DNA of 64,000 bases from Brienomyrus brachyistius (GCF_023856365.1 NC_064537.1:8382324-8446323), one strand, 5' to 3'; counted from the first letter of the stretch, positions 43,353-54,123 are shown. Notes: generated from the letters alone by a model not told the origin. A program made the numbers and translations.

Positions 43353-43507
43353 AACAGTGCACTGCATGATGTCTTGTCTCATTACCTTTAGCTTTCCGAA
43401 GGCTGTTTAGCTAATTAACACAGGGTATAAAGTACTGATTTAACTTTAATGTGCAGCACTAGGGCAAAATTCATTCAGTTGGTCAAATGCTTGATTAGTC
43501 ATATGCC

Positions 43508-43618
43508 TGTCAGAAGTGGGATTCGAACCCACGCCTCTTTTCAGAGACCAGAATGCTCCATCAGTTAGAAGATGGTGTACCTTAAGTCTGGCGCCTTAGA
43601 CCGCTTGGCCATTCTGAC
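43508..43618 (-). tRNA. trnal-uaa: tRNA-Leu(TAA)
   Basis: Anticodon TAA; A box TGGCCAAGCGG. Confidence 0.8.
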
Positions 43619-43769
43619 AGCAATGCACCATATGATGTCTTGTCTCATTACCTTTAGCTTTCCGAAGGCTAGCTAATTAACACAGGGTATAAAGAACTGA
43701 TTTAACATCAATATGCAGCAGTAGGGTAAAATTCATTCAGTTGGTCGAATGCTTCATTAGTCATATGCA

Positions 43770-43880
43770 TGTCAGAAGTGGGATTCGAACCCACGCCTCC
43801 CTTCAGAGACCAGAAAGCTCCATCAGTTGGAAAACGGTGTACCTTGAGTCTGGCGCCTTAGACCGCTCGGCCATTCTGAC
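43770..43880 (-). tRNA. trnal-caa: tRNA-Leu(CAA)
   Basis: Anticodon CAA; intron change ggaaaacgg; spacer shortened by 4 bases. Confidence 0.88.
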
Positions 43881-44034
43881 AACAATGCACCATATGATGT
43901 CTTGTCTCATTACCTTTAGCTTTCCCAAAGCTGTTTCCCTAAATAACACAGGGTATAAAGTAATGATTTAACTTTAACCTGCAGCACTAGGGCAAAACCA
44001 TTCAGTCGATTGAACGCTTCATCAGTCATATGCT

Positions 44035-44145
44035 TGTCAGAAGTGGGATTCGAACCCACGCCTCTTTTCAGAGACCAGAATGCTCCATCAGTTGGAAGAC
44101 AGTGTATCTTGAGTCTGGCGCCTTAGACCGCTCGGCCATTCTGAC
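44035..44145 (-). tRNA. trnal-caa: tRNA-Leu(CAA)
   Basis: Anticodon CAA; no lesion noticed. Confidence 0.9.
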
Positions 44146-44299
44146 AACAATGCACCATATGATGTCTTGTCTCATTACCTTTAGCTTTCCCAAAGCTGTT
44201 TCCCTAATTAACACAGGGTATAAAGTAATGATTTAAGTTTAACCTGCAGCACTAGGGCAAAACCATTCAGTCGATTGAACGCTTCATCAGTCATATGCA

Positions 44300-44410
44300 T
44301 GTCAGAAGTGGGATTCGAACCGACGCCTCTTTTCAGAGACCAGAATGCTCCATCAGTTGGAAGACAGTGCATCTTGAGTCTGGCGCCTTAGACCGCTCGG
44401 CCATTCTGAG
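44300..44410 (-). tRNA. trnal-caa: tRNA-Leu(CAA), probably defective
   Basis: Anticodon CAA; C1-C72 mismatch and a T-stem mismatch (gaaccgacg). Confidence 0.58.
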
Positions 44411-44564
44411 AACAATGCACCATATGATGTCTTGTCTCATTACCTTTAGCTTTCCCAAAGCTGTTTCCCTAATTAACACAGGGTATAAAGTAATGATTTA
44501 ACTTTAACCTGCAGCACTAGGGCAAAACCATTCAGTCGATTGAACGCTTCATCAGTCATATGCA

Positions 44565-44675
44565 TGTCAGAAGTGGGATTCGAACCCACGCCTCTTTTCA
44601 GAGACCAGAATGCTCCATCAGTTGGAAGACAGTGTATCTTGAGTCTGGCGCCTTAGACCGCTCGGCCATTCTGAC
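44565..44675 (-). tRNA. trnal-caa: tRNA-Leu(CAA)
   Basis: Anticodon CAA; no lesion noticed. Confidence 0.9.
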
Positions 44676-44829
44676 AACAGTGCACTGCATGATGTCTTGT
44701 CTCATTACCTTTAACTTTCCGAAGGCTGTTTAGCTAATTAACACAGGGTATAAAGTAATGATTTAACGTTAACCTGCAGCACTAGGGCAAAACCATTCAG
44801 TCGATTGAACGCTTCATCAGTCATATGCA

Positions 44830-44940
44830 TGTCAGAAGTGGGATTCGAACCCACGCCTCTTTTCAGAGACCAGAATGCTCCATCAGTTGGAAGACAGTGT
44901 ATCTTGAGTCTGGTGCCTTAGACCGCTCGGCCATTCTGAC
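44830..44940 (-). tRNA. trnal-caa: tRNA-Leu(CAA)
   Basis: Anticodon CAA; ggtgcc variant. Confidence 0.9.
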
Positions 44941-45095
44941 AACAGTGCACCGCATGATGTCTTGTCTCATTACCTTTAGCTTTCCGAAGGCTGTTTAGCT
45001 AAATAACACAGGGTATAAAGTACTGATTTAACTTTAATGTGCAGGACTAGGGCAAAATTCATTCAGTTGGTCAAATGCTTGATTAGTCATATGCC

Positions 45096-45206
45096 TGTCA
45101 GAAGTGGGATTCGAACCCACGCCTCTTTTCAGAGCACAGAATGCTCCATCAGTTGGAAGATGGTGTACCTTAAGTCTGGCGCCTTATACCGCTCGGCCAT
45201 TCTGAC
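45096..45206 (-). tRNA. trnal-uaa: tRNA-Leu(TAA)
   Basis: Anticodon TAA; D loop GGTATAAGG, variable-arm cagagcac. Confidence 0.84.
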
Positions 45207-45361
45207 AACAATGCACCAAATGATGTCTTGTCTCATTACCTTTAGCTTTCCGAAGGCTGTTTAGCTAATTAACACAGGGTATAAAGAACTGATTTAACTT
45301 CAATATGCAGCAGTAGGGTAAAATTCATTCAGTTGGTCGAATGTTTCATTAGTCATGTGTA

Positions 45362-45472
45362 TGTCAGAAGTGGGATTCGAACCCACGCCTCCCTTCAGAG
45401 ACCAGAAAGCTCCCTCAGTTGGAAGACGGTGTACCTTGAGTCTGGCGCCTTAGACCGCTCGGCCATTCTGAC
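45362..45472 (-). tRNA. trnal-caa: tRNA-Leu(CAA)
   Basis: Anticodon CAA; no lesion noticed. Confidence 0.9.
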
Positions 45473-45627
45473 AACAATGCACCAAATGTTGTCTTGTCTC
45501 ATTACCTTTAGCTTTCCGAAGGCTGTTTAACTAATTAACACAGGGTATAAAGTACTGATTTAACTTCAATGTGCAGCACTAGGGCAAAATTCATTTAGTT
45601 GGTCAAATGCTTCATTAGTCATATGCA

Positions 45628-45738
45628 TTTCAGAGGTGGGATTCGAACCCACGCCTCTTTTCAGAAACCAGAATGCTCCATTAGTTGGAAGACAGTGTAT
45701 CTTGAGTCTGGCGCCTTAGACCGCTCGGCCATTCTGAC
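45628..45738 (-). tRNA. trnal-caa: tRNA-Leu(CAA), acceptor weakened
   Basis: Anticodon CAA; C72A and T66C as at 43242. Confidence 0.6.
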
Positions 45739-45893
45739 AACAGTGCACTGCATGATGTCTTGTCTCATTACCTTTAGCTTTCCGAAGGCTGTTTAGCTAA
45801 TTAACACAGGGTATAAAGTACTGATTTAACTTTAATGTGCAGCACTAGGGCAAAATTCATTCAGTTGGTCAAATGCTTCATTAGTCATATGCA

Positions 45894-46004
45894 TGTCAGA
45901 AGTGGGATTCGAACCCACGCCTCTTTTCAGAGACCAGAATGCTCCATCAGTTGGAAGACAGTGTATCTTAAGTCTGGTGCCTTAGACCGCTCGGCCATTC
46001 TGAC
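45894..46004 (-). tRNA. trnal-uaa: tRNA-Leu(TAA)
   Basis: Anticodon TAA combined with the CAA-type intron (gacagtgtatc); either a separate C34T event or a recombinant. Confidence 0.88.
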
Positions 46005-46159
46005 AACAACGCACCGTACAATGTCTTGTCTCATTACCTTTAGCTTTCCGAAGGCTGTTTAGCTAATCAACACAGGGTATAAAGTACTGATTTAACTTTA
46101 ATGTGCAGGACTAGGGCAAAATTCATTCAGTTGGTCAAATGCTTGATTAGTCATATGCC

Positions 46160-46270
46160 TGTCAGAAGTGGGATTCGAACCCACGCCTCTTTTCAGAGAC
46201 CAGAATGCTCCATCAGTTGGAAGATGGTGTACCTTAAGTCTGGCGCCTTAGACCGCTCGGCCATTCTGAC
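46160..46270 (-). tRNA. trnal-uaa: tRNA-Leu(TAA)
   Basis: Anticodon TAA; no lesion noticed. Confidence 0.9.
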
Positions 46271-46421
46271 AACAATGCACCATATGATGTCTTGTCTCAT
46301 TACCTTTAGCTTTCCGAAGGCTAGCTAATTAACACAGGGTATAAAGAACTGATTTAACTTCAATATGCAGCAGTAGGGTAAAATTCATTCAGTTGGTCGA
46401 ATGCTTCATTAGTCATATGCA

Positions 46422-46532
46422 TGTCAGAAGTGGGATTCGAACCCACGCCTCCCTTCAGAGACCTGAAAGCTCCATCAGTTGGAAAACGGTGTATCTTGAG
46501 TCTGGCGCCTTAGACCGCTCGGCCATTCTGAC
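46422..46532 (-). tRNA. trnal-caa: tRNA-Leu(CAA)
   Basis: Anticodon CAA; a base at the variable-arm/anticodon-stem junction is changed (gacctgaaag); spacer 4 bases short. Confidence 0.8.
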
Positions 46533-46686
46533 AACAATGCACCATATGATGTCTTGTCTCATTACCTTTAGCTTTCCCAAAGCTGTTTCCCTAATTAACA
46601 CAGGGTATAAAGTAATGATTTAACTTTAACCTGCAGCACTAGGGCAAAACCATTTAGTCGATTGAACGCTTCATCAGTCATATGCA

Positions 46687-46797
46687 TGTCAGAAGTGGGA
46701 TTCGAACCCACGCCTCTTTTCAGAGACCAGAATGCTCCATCAGTTGGAAGACAGTGTATCTTGAGTCTGGCGCCTTAGACCGCTCGGCCATTCTGAC
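46687..46797 (-). tRNA. trnal-caa: tRNA-Leu(CAA)
   Basis: Anticodon CAA; no lesion noticed. Confidence 0.9.
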
Positions 46798-46951
46798 AAC
46801 AGTGCACTGCATGATGTCTTGTCTCATTACCTTTAACTTTCCGAAGGCTGTTTAGCTAATCAACACAGGGTATAAAGTAATGATTTAATGTTAACCTGCA
46901 GCACTAGGGCAAAACCATTCAGTCGATTGAACGCTTCATCAGTCATATGCA

Positions 46952-47062
46952 TGTCAGAAGTGGGATTCGAACCGACGCCTCTTTTCAGAGACCAGAATGC
47001 TCCATCAGTTGGAAGACAGTGTATCTTGAGTCTGGCGCCTTACACCGCTCGGCCATTCTGAC
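46952..47062 (-). tRNA. trnal-caa: tRNA-Leu(CAA)
   Basis: Anticodon CAA; T-stem mismatch (gaaccgacg), D loop GGTGTAAGG. Confidence 0.7.
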
Positions 47063-47217
47063 AACAGTGCACCGCATGATGTCTTGTCTCATTACCTTTA
47101 GCTTTCCGAAGGCTGTTTAGCTAAATAACACAGGGTATAAAGTACTGATTTAACTTTAATGTGCAGGACTAGGGCAAAATTCATTCAGTTGGTCAAATGC
47201 TTGATTAGTCATATGCC

Positions 47218-47328
47218 TGTCAGAAGTGGGATTCGAACCCACGCCTCTTTTCAGAGATCAGAATGCTCCATCAGTTGGAAGATGGTGTACCTTAAGTCTG
47301 GCGCCTTATACCGCTCGGCCATTCTGAC
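47218..47328 (-). tRNA. trnal-uaa: tRNA-Leu(TAA)
   Basis: Anticodon TAA; D loop GGTATAAGG. Confidence 0.86.
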
Positions 47329-47483
47329 AACAATGCACCAAATGATGTCTTGTCTCATTACCTTTAGCTTTCCGAAGGCTGTTTAGCTAATTAACACAGG
47401 GTATAAAGAACTGATTTAACTTCAATATGCAGCAGTAGGGTAAAATTCATTCAGTTGGTCGAATGTTTCATTAGTCATATGTA

Positions 47484-47594
47484 TGTCAGAAGTGGGATTC
47501 GAACCCACGCCTCCCTTCAGAGACCAGAAAGCTCCGTCAGTTGGAAGACGGTGTATCTTGAGTCTGGCGCCTTAGACCGCTCGGCCATTCTGAC
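47484..47594 (-). tRNA. trnal-caa: tRNA-Leu(CAA)
   Basis: Anticodon CAA; no lesion noticed. Confidence 0.9.
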
Positions 47595-47748
47595 AACAAT
47601 GCACCATATGATGTCTTGTCTCATTACCTTTAGCTTTCCGAAGGCTGTTTAACTAATCAACACAGGGTATAAAGTAATGATTTAACGTTAACCTGCAGCA
47701 CTAGGGCAAAACCATTCAGTCGATTGAATGCTTCATCAGTCATATGCA

Positions 47749-47859
47749 TGTCAGAAGTGGGATTCGAACCCACGCCTCTTTTCAGAGACCAGAATGCTCC
47801 ATCAGTTGGAAGACAGTGTATCTTGAGTCTGGCGCCTTAGACCGCTCGGCCATTCTGAC
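47749..47859 (-). tRNA. trnal-caa: tRNA-Leu(CAA)
   Basis: Anticodon CAA; no lesion noticed. Confidence 0.9.
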
Positions 47860-48014
47860 AACAGTGCACCGCATGATGTCTTGTCTCATTACCTTTAGCT
47901 TTCCGAAGGCTGTTTAGCTAATTAACACAGGGTATAAAGTACTGATTTAACTTTAATGTGCAGGACTAGGGCAAAATTCATTCAGTTGGTCAAATGCTTG
48001 ATTAGTCATATGCC

Positions 48015-48125
48015 TGTCAGAAGTGGGATTCAAACCCACGCCTCTTTTCAGAGACCAGAATGCTCCACCAGTTGGAAGATGGTGTACCTTAAGTCTGGCA
48101 CCTTATACCACTCGGCCATTCTGAC
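48015..48125 (-). tRNA. trnal-uaa: tRNA-Leu(TAA), B-box C56T
   Basis: Anticodon TAA; B box GGTTTGAATCC; A box TGGCCGAGTGG. Confidence 0.68.
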
Positions 48126-48280
48126 AACAATGCACCATATGATGTCTTGTCTCATTACCTTTAGCTTTCCGAAGGCTGTTTAGCTAATTAAAACAGGGTA
48201 TAAAGAACTGATTTAACTTCAATATGCAGCATTAGGGCAAAATTCATTCAGTTGGTCAAATGCTTGATTAGTCATATGCC

Positions 48281-48391
48281 TGTCAGAAGTGGGATTCGAA
48301 CCCACGCCTCTTTTCAGAGACCAGAATGCTCCATCAGTTGGAAGATGGTGTACCTTAAGTCTGGCGCCTCATACCACTCGGCCATTCTGAC
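48281..48391 (-). tRNA. trnal-uaa: tRNA-Leu(TAA)
   Basis: Anticodon TAA; A box TGGCCGAGTGG, D loop changed (cctcatacc). Confidence 0.82.
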
Positions 48392-48546
48392 AACAATGCA
48401 CCATATGATGTCTTGTCTCATTACCTTTAGCTTTCCGAAGGCTGTTTAGCTAATTAACACAGGGTATAAAGAACTGATTTAACTTCAATATGCAGCAGTA
48501 GGGTAAAATTCATTCAGTTGGTCGAATGCTTCATTAGTCATATATA

Positions 48547-48657
48547 TGTCAGAAGTGGGATTCGAACCCACGCCTCCCTTCAGAGACCAGAAAGCTCCGT
48601 CAGTTGGAAGACGGTGTATCTTGAGTCTGGCGCCTTAGACCGCTCGGCCATTCTGAC
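48547..48657 (-). tRNA. trnal-caa: tRNA-Leu(CAA)
   Basis: Anticodon CAA; no lesion noticed. Confidence 0.9.
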
Positions 48658-48812
48658 AACAATGCACCATATGATGTCTTGTCTCATTACCTTTAGCTTT
48701 CCGAAGGCTGGATAGCTAATTAATACAGGGTATAAAGTACTGATTTAACTTTAATGTGCAGCACTAGGGCAAAATTCATTCAGTTGGTCAAATGCTTCAT
48801 TAGTCATATGCA

Positions 48813-48923
48813 TGTCAGAAGTGGGATTCGAACCCACGCCTCTTTTCAGAGACCAGAATGCTCCATCAGTTGGAAGATGGTGTACCTTAAGTCTGGCGCC
48901 TTAGACCGCTCGGCCATTCTGAC
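48813..48923 (-). tRNA. trnal-uaa: tRNA-Leu(TAA)
   Basis: Anticodon TAA; no lesion noticed. Confidence 0.9.
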
Positions 48924-49077
48924 AACAGTGCACCACATGATGTCTTGTCTCATTACCTTTAGCTTTCCGAAGGCTGTGTAGCTAATTAACACAGGGTATA
49001 AAGTAATGATTTAAGTTTAACCTGCAGCACTAGGGCAAAACCATTCAGTCGATTGAACGCTTCATCAGTCATATGCA

Positions 49078-49188
49078 TGTCAGAAGTGGGATTCGAACCC
49101 ACGCCTCTTTTCAGAGACCAGAATGCTCCATCAGTCGGAAGACAGTGTATCTTGAGTCTGGCGCCTTAGACCGCTCGGCCATTCTGAC
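49078..49188 (-). tRNA. trnal-caa: tRNA-Leu(CAA)
   Basis: Anticodon CAA; intron-loop change cagtcgg. Confidence 0.89.
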
Positions 49189-49343
49189 AACAATGCACCA
49201 TATGATGTCTTGTCTCATTACCTTTAGCTTTCCGAAGGCTGTTTAGCTAATTAACACAGGGTATAAAGAACTGATTTAACTTCAATATGCAGCAGTAGGG
49301 TAAAATTCATTCAGTTGGTCGAATGCTTCATTAGTCATATGCA

Positions 49344-49454
49344 TGTCAGAAGTGGGATTCGAACCCACGCCTCCCTTCAGAGACCAGAAAGCTCCATTAT
49401 TTGGAAAACGGTGTACCTTGAGTCTGGCGCCTTAGACCGCTCGGCCATTCTGAC
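49344..49454 (-). tRNA. trnal-caa: tRNA-Leu(CAA)
   Basis: Anticodon CAA; intron changes only (ccattatttgg). Confidence 0.87.
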
Positions 49455-49608
49455 AACAATGCACCATATGATGTCTTGTCTCATTACCTTTAGCTTTCCC
49501 AAAGCTGTTTCCCTAATTAACACAGGGTATAAAGTAATGATTTAACTTTAACCTGCAGCACTAGGGCAAAACCATTCAGTCGATTGAACGCTTCATCAGT
49601 CACATGCA

Positions 49609-49719
49609 TGTCAGAAGTGGGATTCGAACCCACGCCTCTTTTCAGAGACCAGAATGCTCCATCAGTTGGAAGACAGTGTATCTTGAGTCTGGCGCCTTAG
49701 ACCGCTCGGCCATTCTGAC
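49609..49719 (-). tRNA. trnal-caa: tRNA-Leu(CAA)
   Basis: Anticodon CAA; no lesion noticed. Confidence 0.9.
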
Positions 49720-49873
49720 AACAGTGCGCTGCATGATGTCTTGTCTCATTACCTTTAGCTTTCCGAAGGCTGTTTAGCTAATCAACACAGGGTATAAAGT
49801 AATGATTTAACGTTACCCTGCAGCACTAGGGCAAAACCATTCAGTCGATTGAATGCTTCATCAGTCATATGCA

Positions 49874-49984
49874 TGTCAGAAGTTGGATTCGAACCCACGC
49901 CTCTTTTCAGAGACCAGAATGCTCCATCAGTTGGAAGACAGTGTATCTTGAGTCTGGCGCCTTATACCGCTCGGCCATTCTGAC
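49874..49984 (-). tRNA. trnal-caa: tRNA-Leu(CAA)
   Basis: Anticodon CAA; T-stem mismatch (agttggattc), D loop GGTATAAGG. Confidence 0.7.
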
Positions 49985-50139
49985 AACAATGCACCATATG
50001 ATGTCTTGTCTCATTACCTTTAGCTTTCCGAAGGCTGTTTAGCTAATTAACACAGGGTATAAAGAACTGATTTAACTTCAATATGCAGCAGTAGGGTAAA
50101 ATTCATTCAGTTGGTCGAATGCTTCATTAGTCATATGCA

Positions 50140-50250
50140 TGTCAGAAGTGGGATTCGAACCCACGCCTCCCTTTAGAGACCAGAAAGCTCCATTAGTTGG
50201 AAGACGGTGTACCTTGAGTCTGGCACCTTAGACCGCTCGGCCTTTCTGAC
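50140..50250 (-). tRNA. trnal-caa: tRNA-Leu(CAA), T8A
   Basis: Anticodon CAA; invariant T8, first base of the A box, is A. Confidence 0.65.
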
Positions 50251-50404
50251 AACAATGCACAGTATGATATCTTGTCTCATTACCTTTAGCTTTCCCAAAG
50301 CTGTTTCCCTAATTAACACAGGGTATAAAGTAATGATTTAACTTTAACCTGCAGCACTAGGGCAAAACCATTCAGTCGATTGAACGCTTCATCATTCATA
50401 TGCA

Positions 50405-50515
50405 TGTCAGAAGTGGGATTCGAACCCACGCCTCTTTTCAGAGACCAGAATGCTCCATCAGTTGGAAGACAGCGTATCTTGAGTCTGGCGCCTTAGACCG
50501 CTCGGCCATTCTGAC
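50405..50515 (-). tRNA. trnal-caa: tRNA-Leu(CAA)
   Basis: Anticodon CAA; intron change agcgtatc. Confidence 0.88.
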
Positions 50516-50669
50516 AACAGTGCACCGTATGATGTCTTGTCTCTTTACCTTTAGCTTTCCGAAGGCTGTTTAGCTAATTAACACAGGGTATAAAGTAATG
50601 ATTTAACGTTAACCTACAGCACTAGGGCAAAACCATTCAGTCGATTGAACGCTTCATCAGTCATATGCA

Positions 50670-50780
50670 TGTCAGAAGTGGGATTCGAACTCACGCCTCT
50701 TTTCAGAGACCAGAATGCTCCATCAGTTGGAAGACAGTGTATCTTGAGTCTGGCGACTTAGACCGCTCGGCCATTCTGAC
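50670..50780 (-). tRNA. trnal-caa: tRNA-Leu(CAA)
   Basis: Anticodon CAA; B box AGTTCGAATCC (A53-C61) and D-stem change ggcgactt. Confidence 0.65.
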
Positions 50781-50935
50781 AACAGTGCACCGTATGATGT
50801 CTTGTCTCTTTACCTTTAGCTTTCCGAAGGCTGTTTAGCTAAATAACACAGGGTATAAAGTACTGATTTAACTTTAATGTGCAGGACTAGGGCAAAATTC
50901 ATTCAGTTGGTCAAATGCTTCATTAGTCATATGCC

Positions 50936-51046
50936 TGTCAGAAGTGGGATTCGAAACCACGCCTCTTTTCAGAGACCAGAATGCTCCATCAGTTGGAAGA
51001 TGGTGTACTTTAAGTCTGGCGCCTTAGACCGCTCGGCCATTCTGAC
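50936..51046 (-). tRNA. trnal-uaa: tRNA-Leu(TAA)
   Basis: Anticodon TAA, A37; T-stem mismatch T53-C61. Confidence 0.68.
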
Positions 51047-51201
51047 AACAGTGCACCGCATGATGTCTTGTCTCATTACCTTTAGCTTTCCGAAGGCTGT
51101 TTAGCTAATTAACACAGGGTATAAAGTACTGATTTAACTTTAATGTGCAGGACTAGGGCAAAATTCATTCAGTTGGTCAAATGCTTGATTAGTCATATGC
51201 C

Positions 51202-51312
51202 TCTCAGAAGTGGGATTCAAACCCACGCCTCTTTTCAGAGACCAGAATGCTCCATCAGTTGGAAGATGGTGTACCTTAAGTCTGGCGCCTTATACCACTC
51301 GGCCATTCTGAC
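51202..51312 (-). tRNA. trnal-uaa: tRNA-Leu(TAA), probably weak
   Basis: Anticodon TAA; G1-G72 mismatch and C56T. Confidence 0.6.
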
Positions 51313-51467
51313 AACAATGCACCATATGATGTCTTGTCTCATTACCTTTAGCTTTCCGAAGGCTGTTTAGCTAATTAACACAGGGTATAAAGAACTGATT
51401 TAACTTCAATATGCAGCATTAGGGCAAAATTCATTCAGTTGGTCAAATGCTTGATTAGTCATATGCC

Positions 51468-51578
51468 TGTCAGAAGTGGGATTCGAACCCACGCCTCTTT
51501 TCAGAGACCAGAATGCTCCATCAGTTGGAAGATGGTGTACCTTAAGTCTGGCACCTTATACCACTCGGCCATTCTGAC
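51468..51578 (-). tRNA. trnal-uaa: tRNA-Leu(TAA)
   Basis: Anticodon TAA; A box TGGCCGAGTGG, D loop GGTATAAGG. Confidence 0.86.
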
Positions 51579-51733
51579 AACAATGCACCACATGATGTCT
51601 TGTCTCATTACCTTTAGCTTTCCGAAGGCTGTTTGGCTAATTAACACAGGGTATAAAGAACTGATTTAACTTCAATATGCAGCAGTAGGGTAAAATTCAT
51701 TCAGTTGGTCGAATGCTTCATTAGTCATATGTA

Positions 51734-51844
51734 TGTCAGAAGTGGGATTCGAACCCACGCCTCCCTTCAGAGACCAGAAAGCTCCGTCAGTTGGAAGACG
51801 GTGTATCTTGAGTCTGGCGCCTTAGACCGCTCGGCCATTCTGAC
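51734..51844 (-). tRNA. trnal-caa: tRNA-Leu(CAA)
   Basis: Anticodon CAA; no lesion noticed. Confidence 0.9.
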
Positions 51845-51998
51845 AACAATGCACCATATGATGTCTTGTCTCATTACCTTTAGCTTTCCCAAAGCTGTTT
51901 CCCTAATTAACACAGGGTATAAAGTAATGATTTAAGTTTAACCTGCAGCACTAGGGCAAAACCATTCAGTCGATTGAACGCTTCATCACTCATATGCA

Positions 51999-52109
51999 TG
52001 TCAGAAGTGGGATTCGAACCCACGCCTCTTTTCAGAGACCAGAATGCTCCATCAGTTGGAAGACAGTGCATCTTGAGTCTGGCGCCTTAGACCGCTCGGC
52101 CATTCTGAC
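51999..52109 (-). tRNA. trnal-caa: tRNA-Leu(CAA)
   Basis: Anticodon CAA; no lesion noticed. Confidence 0.9.
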
Positions 52110-52263
52110 AACAGTGCACTGCATGATGTCTTGTCTCATTACCTTTAGCTTTCCGAAGGCTGTTTAACTAATCAACACAGGGTATAAAGTAATGATTTAA
52201 CGTTAACCTGCAGCACTAGGGCAAAACCATTCAGTCGACTGAATGCTTCATCAGTCATATGCA

Positions 52264-52374
52264 TGTCAGAAGTGGGATTCGAACCCACGCCTCTTTTCAG
52301 AGACCAGAATGCTCCATCAGTTGGAAGACAGTGTATCTTGAGTCTGGCGCCTTAGACCGCTCGGCCATTCTGAC
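52264..52374 (-). tRNA. trnal-caa: tRNA-Leu(CAA)
   Basis: Anticodon CAA; no lesion noticed. Confidence 0.9.
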
Positions 52375-52529
52375 AACAGTGCACCGCATGATGTCTTGTC
52401 TCATTACCTTTAGCTTTCCGAAGGCTGTTTAGCTAAATAACACAGGGTATAAAGTACTGATTTAACTTTAATGTGCAGGACTAGGGCAAAATTCATTCAG
52501 TTGGTGAAATGCTTGATTAGTCATATGCC

Positions 52530-52640
52530 TGTCAGAAGTGGGATTCGAACCCACGCCTCTTTTCAGAGACCAGAATGCTCCATCAGTTGGAAGATGGTGT
52601 ACCTTAAGTCTGGCGCCTTATACCACTCAGCCATTCTGAC
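52530..52640 (-). tRNA. trnal-uaa: tRNA-Leu(TAA)
   Basis: Anticodon TAA; A box TGGCTGAGTGG, still consensus. Confidence 0.86.
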
Positions 52641-52795
52641 AACAATGCACCATATGATGTCTTGTCTCATTACCTTTAGCTTTCCGAAGGCTGTTTAGCT
52701 AATTAACACAGGGTATAAAGAACTGATTTAACTTCAATATGCAGCATTAGGGCAAAATTCATTCAGTTGGTCAAATGCTTGATTAGTCATATGCC

Positions 52796-52906
52796 TGTCA
52801 GAAGTGGGATTCGAACCCACGCCTCTTTTCAGAGACCAGAATGCTCCATCAGTTGGAAGATGGTGTACCTTAAGTCTGGCGCCTTATACCACTCGGCCAT
52901 TCTGAC
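52796..52906 (-). tRNA. trnal-uaa: tRNA-Leu(TAA)
   Basis: Anticodon TAA; A box TGGCCGAGTGG. Confidence 0.87.
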
Positions 52907-53061
52907 TATAATGCACCATATGATGTCTTGTCTCATTACCTTTAGCTTTCCGAAGGCTGTTTAGCTAATTAACACAGGGTATAAAGAACTGATTTAACTT
53001 CAATATGCAGCAGTAGGGTAAAATTCATTCAGTTGGTCGAATGCTTCATTAGTCATATGTA

Positions 53062-53172
53062 TGTCAGAAGTGGGATTCGAACCCACGCCTCCCTTCAGAG
53101 ACCAGAAAGCTCCGTCAGTTGGAAGACGGTGTATCTTGAGTCTGGCGCCTTAGACCGCTCGGCCATTCTGAC
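53062..53172 (-). tRNA. trnal-caa: tRNA-Leu(CAA)
   Basis: Anticodon CAA; no lesion noticed. Confidence 0.9.
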
Positions 53173-53326
53173 AACAATGCACCATATGATGTCTTGTCTC
53201 ATTACCTTTAGCTTTCCCAAAGCTGTATCCCTAATTAACACAGGGTATAAAGTAATGATTTAAGTTTAACCTGCAGCACTAGGGCAAAACCATTCAGTCG
53301 ATTGAACGCTTCATCACTCATATGCA

Positions 53327-53437
53327 TGTCAGAAGTGGGATTCGAACCCACGCCTCTTTTCAGAGACCAGAATGCTCCATCAGTTGGAAGACAGTGTATC
53401 TTGAGTCTGGCGCCTTAGACCGCTCGGCCATTCTGAC
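53327..53437 (-). tRNA. trnal-caa: tRNA-Leu(CAA)
   Basis: Anticodon CAA; no lesion noticed. Confidence 0.9.
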
Positions 53438-53592
53438 AACAGTGCACCGCATGATGTCTTGTCTCATTACCTTTAGCTTTCCGAAGGCTGGATAGCTAAT
53501 TAATACAGGGTATAAAGTACTGATTTAACTTTAATGTGCAGCACTAGGGCAAAATTCATTCAGTTGGTCAAATGCTTCATTAGTCATATGCA

Positions 53593-53703
53593 TGTCAGAA
53601 GTGGGATTCGAACCCACGCCTCTTTTCAGAGACCAGAATGCTCCATCAGTTGGAAGATGGTGTACCTTAAGTCTGGCGCCTTAGACCGCTCGGCCATTCT
53701 GAG
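53593..53703 (-). tRNA. trnal-uaa: tRNA-Leu(TAA)
   Basis: Anticodon TAA; C1-C72 mismatch. Confidence 0.68.
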
Positions 53704-53857
53704 AACAGTGCACCGCATGATGTCTTGTCTCATTACCTTTGGCTTTCCGAAGGCTGTGTAGCTAATTAACACAGGGTATAAAGTAATGATTTAAGTTTAA
53801 CCTGCAGCACTAGGGCAAAACCATTCAGTCGATTGAACGCTTCATCAGTCATATGCA

Positions 53858-53968
53858 TGTCAGAAGTGGGATTCGAACCCACGCCTCTTTTCAGAGACCA
53901 GAATGCTCCATCAGTTGGAAGACAGTGTATCTTGAGTCTGGCGCCTTAGACCGCTCGGCCATTCTGAC
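53858..53968 (-). tRNA. trnal-caa: tRNA-Leu(CAA)
   Basis: Anticodon CAA; no lesion noticed. Confidence 0.9.
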
Positions 53969-54123
53969 AAAAGTACACCGCATGATGTCTTGTCTCATTA
54001 CCTTTAGCTTTCCGAAGGCTGTTTAGCTAATTAACACAGGGTATAAAGTACTGATTTAACTTTAATGTGCAGCACTAGGGCAAAATTCATTTAGTTGGTC
54101 AAATGCTTCATTAGTCATATGCA

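Larger units (their letters stand above)
51202..52529. repeat. Higher-order block H, copy 1 (5 units)
   Basis: Genes at 51202, 51468, 51734 and 51999 recur at offset 1,328 (52530, 52796, 53062, 53327), including adjacent pairs of TAA genes with the ccactcgg A-box variant. Confidence 0.8.
52530..53592. repeat. Higher-order block H, copy 2
   Basis: Second copy of the 51,202-52,529 block. Confidence 0.8.
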
